Below, in pieces: positions 61,463 through 64,000 of a stretch of 64,000 nucleotides of DNA (its first letter is position 1; every line of letters starts with the position of its first letter). A program made the position numbers and the translations under genes. The stretch comes from Variovorax sp. PBL-E5 (lineage in GTDB: Bacteria; Pseudomonadota; Gammaproteobacteria; Burkholderiales; Burkholderiaceae_C). The stretch is taken from assembly GCF_901827185.1 (NCBI RefSeq), contig NZ_LR594671.1, positions 558,001-622,000 of the forward strand. Direction: 5' to 3'. The notes under the pieces were generated by a model, which saw only the letters and a list, made by a program, of their open reading frames with translations, had not been told where the DNA came from and ran no database searches.

Positions 61463-61780
61463 ATGCCGAAATCCTTCCAGCTCCTTTTCGCCTGCACCTT
61501 CGGCGCTGCCGTCGCACTCGGCCCGGCCGCCGCGCGTGCCGACGAAGCCGATGGCTCGCAGCACGTGCTGCGCTTTCACTCGGAGCTCTCGCGCGCCGAC
61601 CTGCATGCGGGCGCGCTCGATGCGACGCGCAATGCCACGACCGCGCCGCTGCTGTCGCAGGAGACCGCGCCGCCGACCGAGCGCTCCGGCCTGGACCGCG
61701 CGGGCGTCACCGCGGCGGCCGAGGAGGCGCAGCGCGACGGGCAGATCCCGTCCGGGCGGGTGGACACGGGCATCGACTGA
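61463..61780 (+). CDS. Small exported protein (DUF4148-like)
   Basis: A 105-residue protein with signal peptide (MPKSFQLLFACTFGAAVALG, cut near ARA-DEA). The mature part has SELSRADLHAGALDATRNAT and VTAAAEEAQRDGQIPSGRVD, resembling DUF4148 repeats (SRAEVxAEL...A...G) of Burkholderiales periplasmic proteins. It follows the two-component pair by about 110 bp and could be its target. Function unknown. Confidence 0.65.
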   Translation: MPKSFQLLFACTFGAAVALGPAAARADEADGSQHVLRFHSELSRADLHAGALDATRNATTAPLLSQETAPPTERSGLDRAGVTAAAEEAQRDGQIPSGRVDTGID

Positions 61781-61983
61781 GGGCCCGGGGCTGCTCCACG
61801 GCAGCGGCAGATCGGCCAGTTCACACGCACGTTGGCGCTCTCGAGGCGCGAAATGTTCTCTCTGCACTTTCGTTGACAAAAGTTCGCAGCCGCCGTTGCT
61901 TGGGCCCCCATCACGCCGCCGCGCCTTGCGTCATGGCGGGCTCGAACTGCGTGCCTTCTCTCGTTGGCTGATGCCCGCTGCGT

Positions 61984-62011
61984 CTTGTAAAGTCGCTGGT
62001 TCGCCCCATGT
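61984..62011 (+). promoter_or_regulatory. Sigma-32 heat-shock promoter of htpG
   Basis: CTTGTAA (61984-61990) and CCCCATGT (62004-62011) separated by 13 nt match the RpoH consensus CTTGAAA / CCCCATNT closely. The site lies 30 bp before the htpG start, giving a short leader. A sigma-70-like TTGACA also occurs at 61873. Confidence 0.82.
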
Positions 62012-62040
62012 GGCGAATGTCCATTCCGACCGCTTTCGTC

Positions 62041-64000
62041 ATGACCACTTCCAAGACCAAACTCCCCTTCCAGGCCGAAGTCGCCCAGCTGCTTCACCTC
62101 GTCACGCATTCGCTCTACTCCAACAAGGAAATCTTCCTGCGCGAGCTGATCTCGAACGCGTCGGACGCCTGCGACAAGCTGCGCTTCGAAGCCATCGACA
62201 AGCCCGACCTCTATGGCGACCAGCCGAAGCTCGAGGTGCGCGTGGCCTTCGACAAGGCCGCCAAGACCCTCACCATCACCGACACCGGCATCGGCCTGAG
62301 CGAGCAGGAAGCCATCGACAATCTCGGCACCATCGCCAAGAGCGGCACCAAGGAATTCATGAGCAAGCTCTCGGGCGATCAGAAGGCCGATGCGCAGCTC
62401 ATCGGCCAGTTCGGCGTGGGCTTCTATTCGGGCTTCATCGTGGCCGACAAGATCACCGTCGAATCGCGCCGTGCGGGGCTGCCGAATGAAGAGGGCGTGC
62501 GCTGGACGAGCAGCGGCGCAGGCGACTTCGAGGTCGACACCATCACGCGCGCCGAGCGCGGCACCGGCGTGACGCTGCACCTGCGCGACGATGCCGACGA
62601 GTACCTCAACGCGTGGAAGCTCAAGTCCGTGATCGGCAAGTACTCCGACCACATCTCGCTGCCCATCCTGATGGAAAAGGAAGAGTGGAAAGAGGGTGAA
62701 GACAGCAAGGGCGGCGAGATGGTCAAGACCGGCGAATGGGAGCCGGTCAATCAAGCCAACGCGCTCTGGAGCCGGCCCAAGAAGGACATCACCGACGAGC
62801 AGTACGCCGAGTTCTACAAGACCATCAGCCACGACTTCGAAGCGCCGCTGGCCTGGAGCCACAACCGCGTCGAAGGCTCGACCGAGTACACGCAATTGCT
62901 CTATATCCCGGCCAAGGCGCCGATGGACCTGTGGAACCGCGACAAGAGCGCGGGCGTCAAGCTCTACGTCAAGCGCGTCTTCATCATGGACGATGCCGAA
63001 GCGCTGTTGCCGAGCTACCTGCGCTTCGTCAAGGGCGTGATCGATTCGGCCGACCTGCCGCTCAACGTGAGCCGCGAGCTGCTGCAGGAAAGCCGCGACG
63101 TGAAGGCGATCCGCGAAGGCTCCACCCGCCGCGTGCTCGGCACGCTCGAAGACTTGGCGAAGAAGCAGAAGACCACGGGTGACAGCATCGAGGGCAAGAT
63201 CGACGTCGGCTCCGGCGAATCGGTGCCCGCACCCGCGCCGACCGAAGGCGTGACCGACGTGGTCGACAAGAAGGCCGCCGACACCACGCCCGCCGCCGAG
63301 GCCGCGGCCGAGTACAGCGACGAATCGGGCAAGTACGCCAAGTTCTACGCCGAGTTCGGCGCGGTCCTCAAGGAAGGCCTGGGCGAGGACTTCGGCAACC
63401 GCGAGCGCATCGCCAAGCTGCTGCGCTTCGCGTCGAGCACCAGCGACACGGTCAGCGTGAGCTTTGCCGACTACAAGTCGCGCATGAAGGAAGGGCAGGA
63501 CGCGATTTACTACATCACGGCCGACACGCCGGCGGCCGCGAAGAACAGCCCGCAGCTCGAGATCTTCCGCAAGAAGGGCATCGAGGTGCTGCTCATGACC
63601 GACCGGGTCGACGAGTGGGCGCTCAACTACCTCACCGAATTCGACGGCACGCCATTGCAGAGCGTGGCCAAGGGCGCGGTCGATCTCGGCAAGCTGCAGG
63701 ACGAGGCCGAGAAGAAGGCGGCCGAGGAAGCGGCCGAATCCTTCAAGCCGATGCTCGAACGCCTCAAGGAAGCGCTCAAGGACAAGGCCGAGGACGTGCG
63801 CGTGACCACGCGCCTGGTCGACTCACCCGCATGCCTGGTGGTGCAGGACGGCGGCATGAGCACGCAACTCGCGCGCATGCTCAAGCAGGCCGGCCAGCCG
63901 GCACCCGACCTGAAGCCGGTGCTGGAGGTGAATGCCGACCATCCGCTGGTGCGCAAGCTCGAAAGCTCGGCGCACTTCGACGACCTCGCGAACATCCTGT
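62041..64000 (+). CDS. htpG: Hsp90-family chaperone HtpG (C-terminus beyond window)
   Basis: From ATG 62041, 653 residues reach the window edge without a stop. The GHKL ATPase domain is intact: [61 protein letters not shown] and [18 protein letters not shown]. The middle domain contains [16 protein letters not shown] and [17 protein letters not shown]. An Ala/Thr/Asp-rich insertion (about residues 377-430) lies between [11 protein letters not shown] and [10 protein letters not shown], where E. coli HtpG is continuous. The dimerisation domain is partly present. HtpG assists protein folding under heat stress, in line with its sigma-32 promoter. Confidence 0.97.
   Translation, partial: MTTSKTKLPFQAEVAQLLHLVTHSLYSNKEIFLRELISNASDACDKLRFEAIDKPDLYGDQPKLEVRVAFDKAAKTLTITDTGIGLSEQEAIDNLGTIAKSGTKEFMSKLSGDQKADAQLIGQFGVGFYSGFIVADKITVESRRAGLPNEEGVRWTSSGAGDFEVDTITRAERGTGVTLHLRDDADEYLNAWKLKSVIGKYSDHISLPILMEKEEWKEGEDSKGGEMVKTGEWEPVNQANALWSRPKKDITDEQYAEFYKTISHDFEAPLAWSHNRVEGSTEYTQLLYIPAKAPMDLWNRDKSAGVKLYVKRVFIMDDAEALLPSYLRFVKGVIDSADLPLNVSRELLQESRDVKAIREGSTRRVLGTLEDLAKKQKTTGDSIEGKIDVGSGESVPAPAPTEGVTDVVDKKAADTTPAAEAAAEYSDESGKYAKFYAEFGAVLKEGLGEDFGNRERIAKLLRFASSTSDTVSVSFADYKSRMKEGQDAIYYITADTPAAAKNSPQLEIFRKKGIEVLLMTDRVDEWALNYLTEFDGTPLQSVAKGAVDLGKLQDEAEKKAAEEAAESFKPMLERLKEALKDKAEDVRVTTRLVDSPACLVVQDGGMSTQLARMLKQAGQPAPDLKPVLEVNADHPLVRKLESSAHFDDLANIL

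Noticed and set aside
61781..62040. Small gene in the gap before htpG
   Set aside because: No frame with a ribosome site or conserved features; the gap is best explained by promoters (sigma-32 and a sigma-70-like TTGACA).

Overview
The window is high-GC proteobacterial DNA with dense, mostly short-gapped genes. It carries three orphan Bug-type (tripartite tricarboxylate transporter) periplasmic receptors, many LysR regulators, a kdpFABCDE operon, a HAAT/Liv-type ABC cluster with acyl-CoA ligases and a dispersed intergenic repeat. Together these point to a Burkholderiales chromosome, most likely Comamonadaceae of the Variovorax type. This is inferred from gene content; no rRNA, tRNA or CRISPR array was seen in the window.

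Layout. 0-9.9 kb: a DHA2-type drug exporter running off the left edge, divergent from a LysR regulator; a penicillin-binding DD-carboxypeptidase; a diguanylate cyclase gene broken by an internal deletion; a DHFR-like protein; an ECF41-type sigma factor divergent from its probable target, an NAD(P)-binding SDR coupled to an NTF2-like protein; a VOC protein; a secreted BBE-type flavoenzyme and a membrane LytTR regulator. 9.9-16.4 kb: a LysR regulator divergent from a class III CoA-transferase / DUF1254 / Bug receptor operon, then an aldo-keto reductase and a VOC protein.

16.4-24.2 kb is an accessory island with visibly lower GC: a DUF3592-like membrane protein, a DUF4365 nuclease-like protein, a ParB-like protein, a D12-class adenine methyltransferase, an IS5-family transposase remnant, an overlapping pair (a DGQHR-domain protein and an unknown helical protein) and an orphan DUF3037 protein. 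It resembles a defence or modification island and holds the best candidates for an undescribed system.

24.4-28.6 kb: a xylose ABC importer operon (xylFHG) with a ROK-family xylR downstream and a perfect 25-bp XylR-like operator upstream. 28.6-36.8 kb: a Bug receptor, succinate-semialdehyde dehydrogenase, a GNAT acetyltransferase, two MFS exporters, a DUF899 protein, an exported methyltransferase-like lipoprotein and a Fic-domain pseudogene. 36.8-46.2 kb: a reverse-strand HAAT/Liv operon flanked by two acyl-CoA ligases, probably importing and CoA-activating an aromatic or other carboxylic acid, with a divergent Crp/Fnr-family regulator over a perfect 18-bp palindrome.

46.2-49.2 kb: an SRAP homologue lacking its catalytic cysteine, an SDR, a third Bug receptor and an 89-aa unknown. 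49.2-57.6 kb: the complete potassium-responsive kdpFABCDE operon, preceded by a coupled 34-aa membrane ORF and tandem KdpE-like boxes. 57.7-64 kb: a pseudouridine synthase, a DUF3761 protein, a QseBC-like two-component pair, a small exported protein, and htpG behind a strong sigma-32 promoter match, running off the right edge. Five copies of one intergenic hairpin repeat lie between 38.9 and 58.7 kb.
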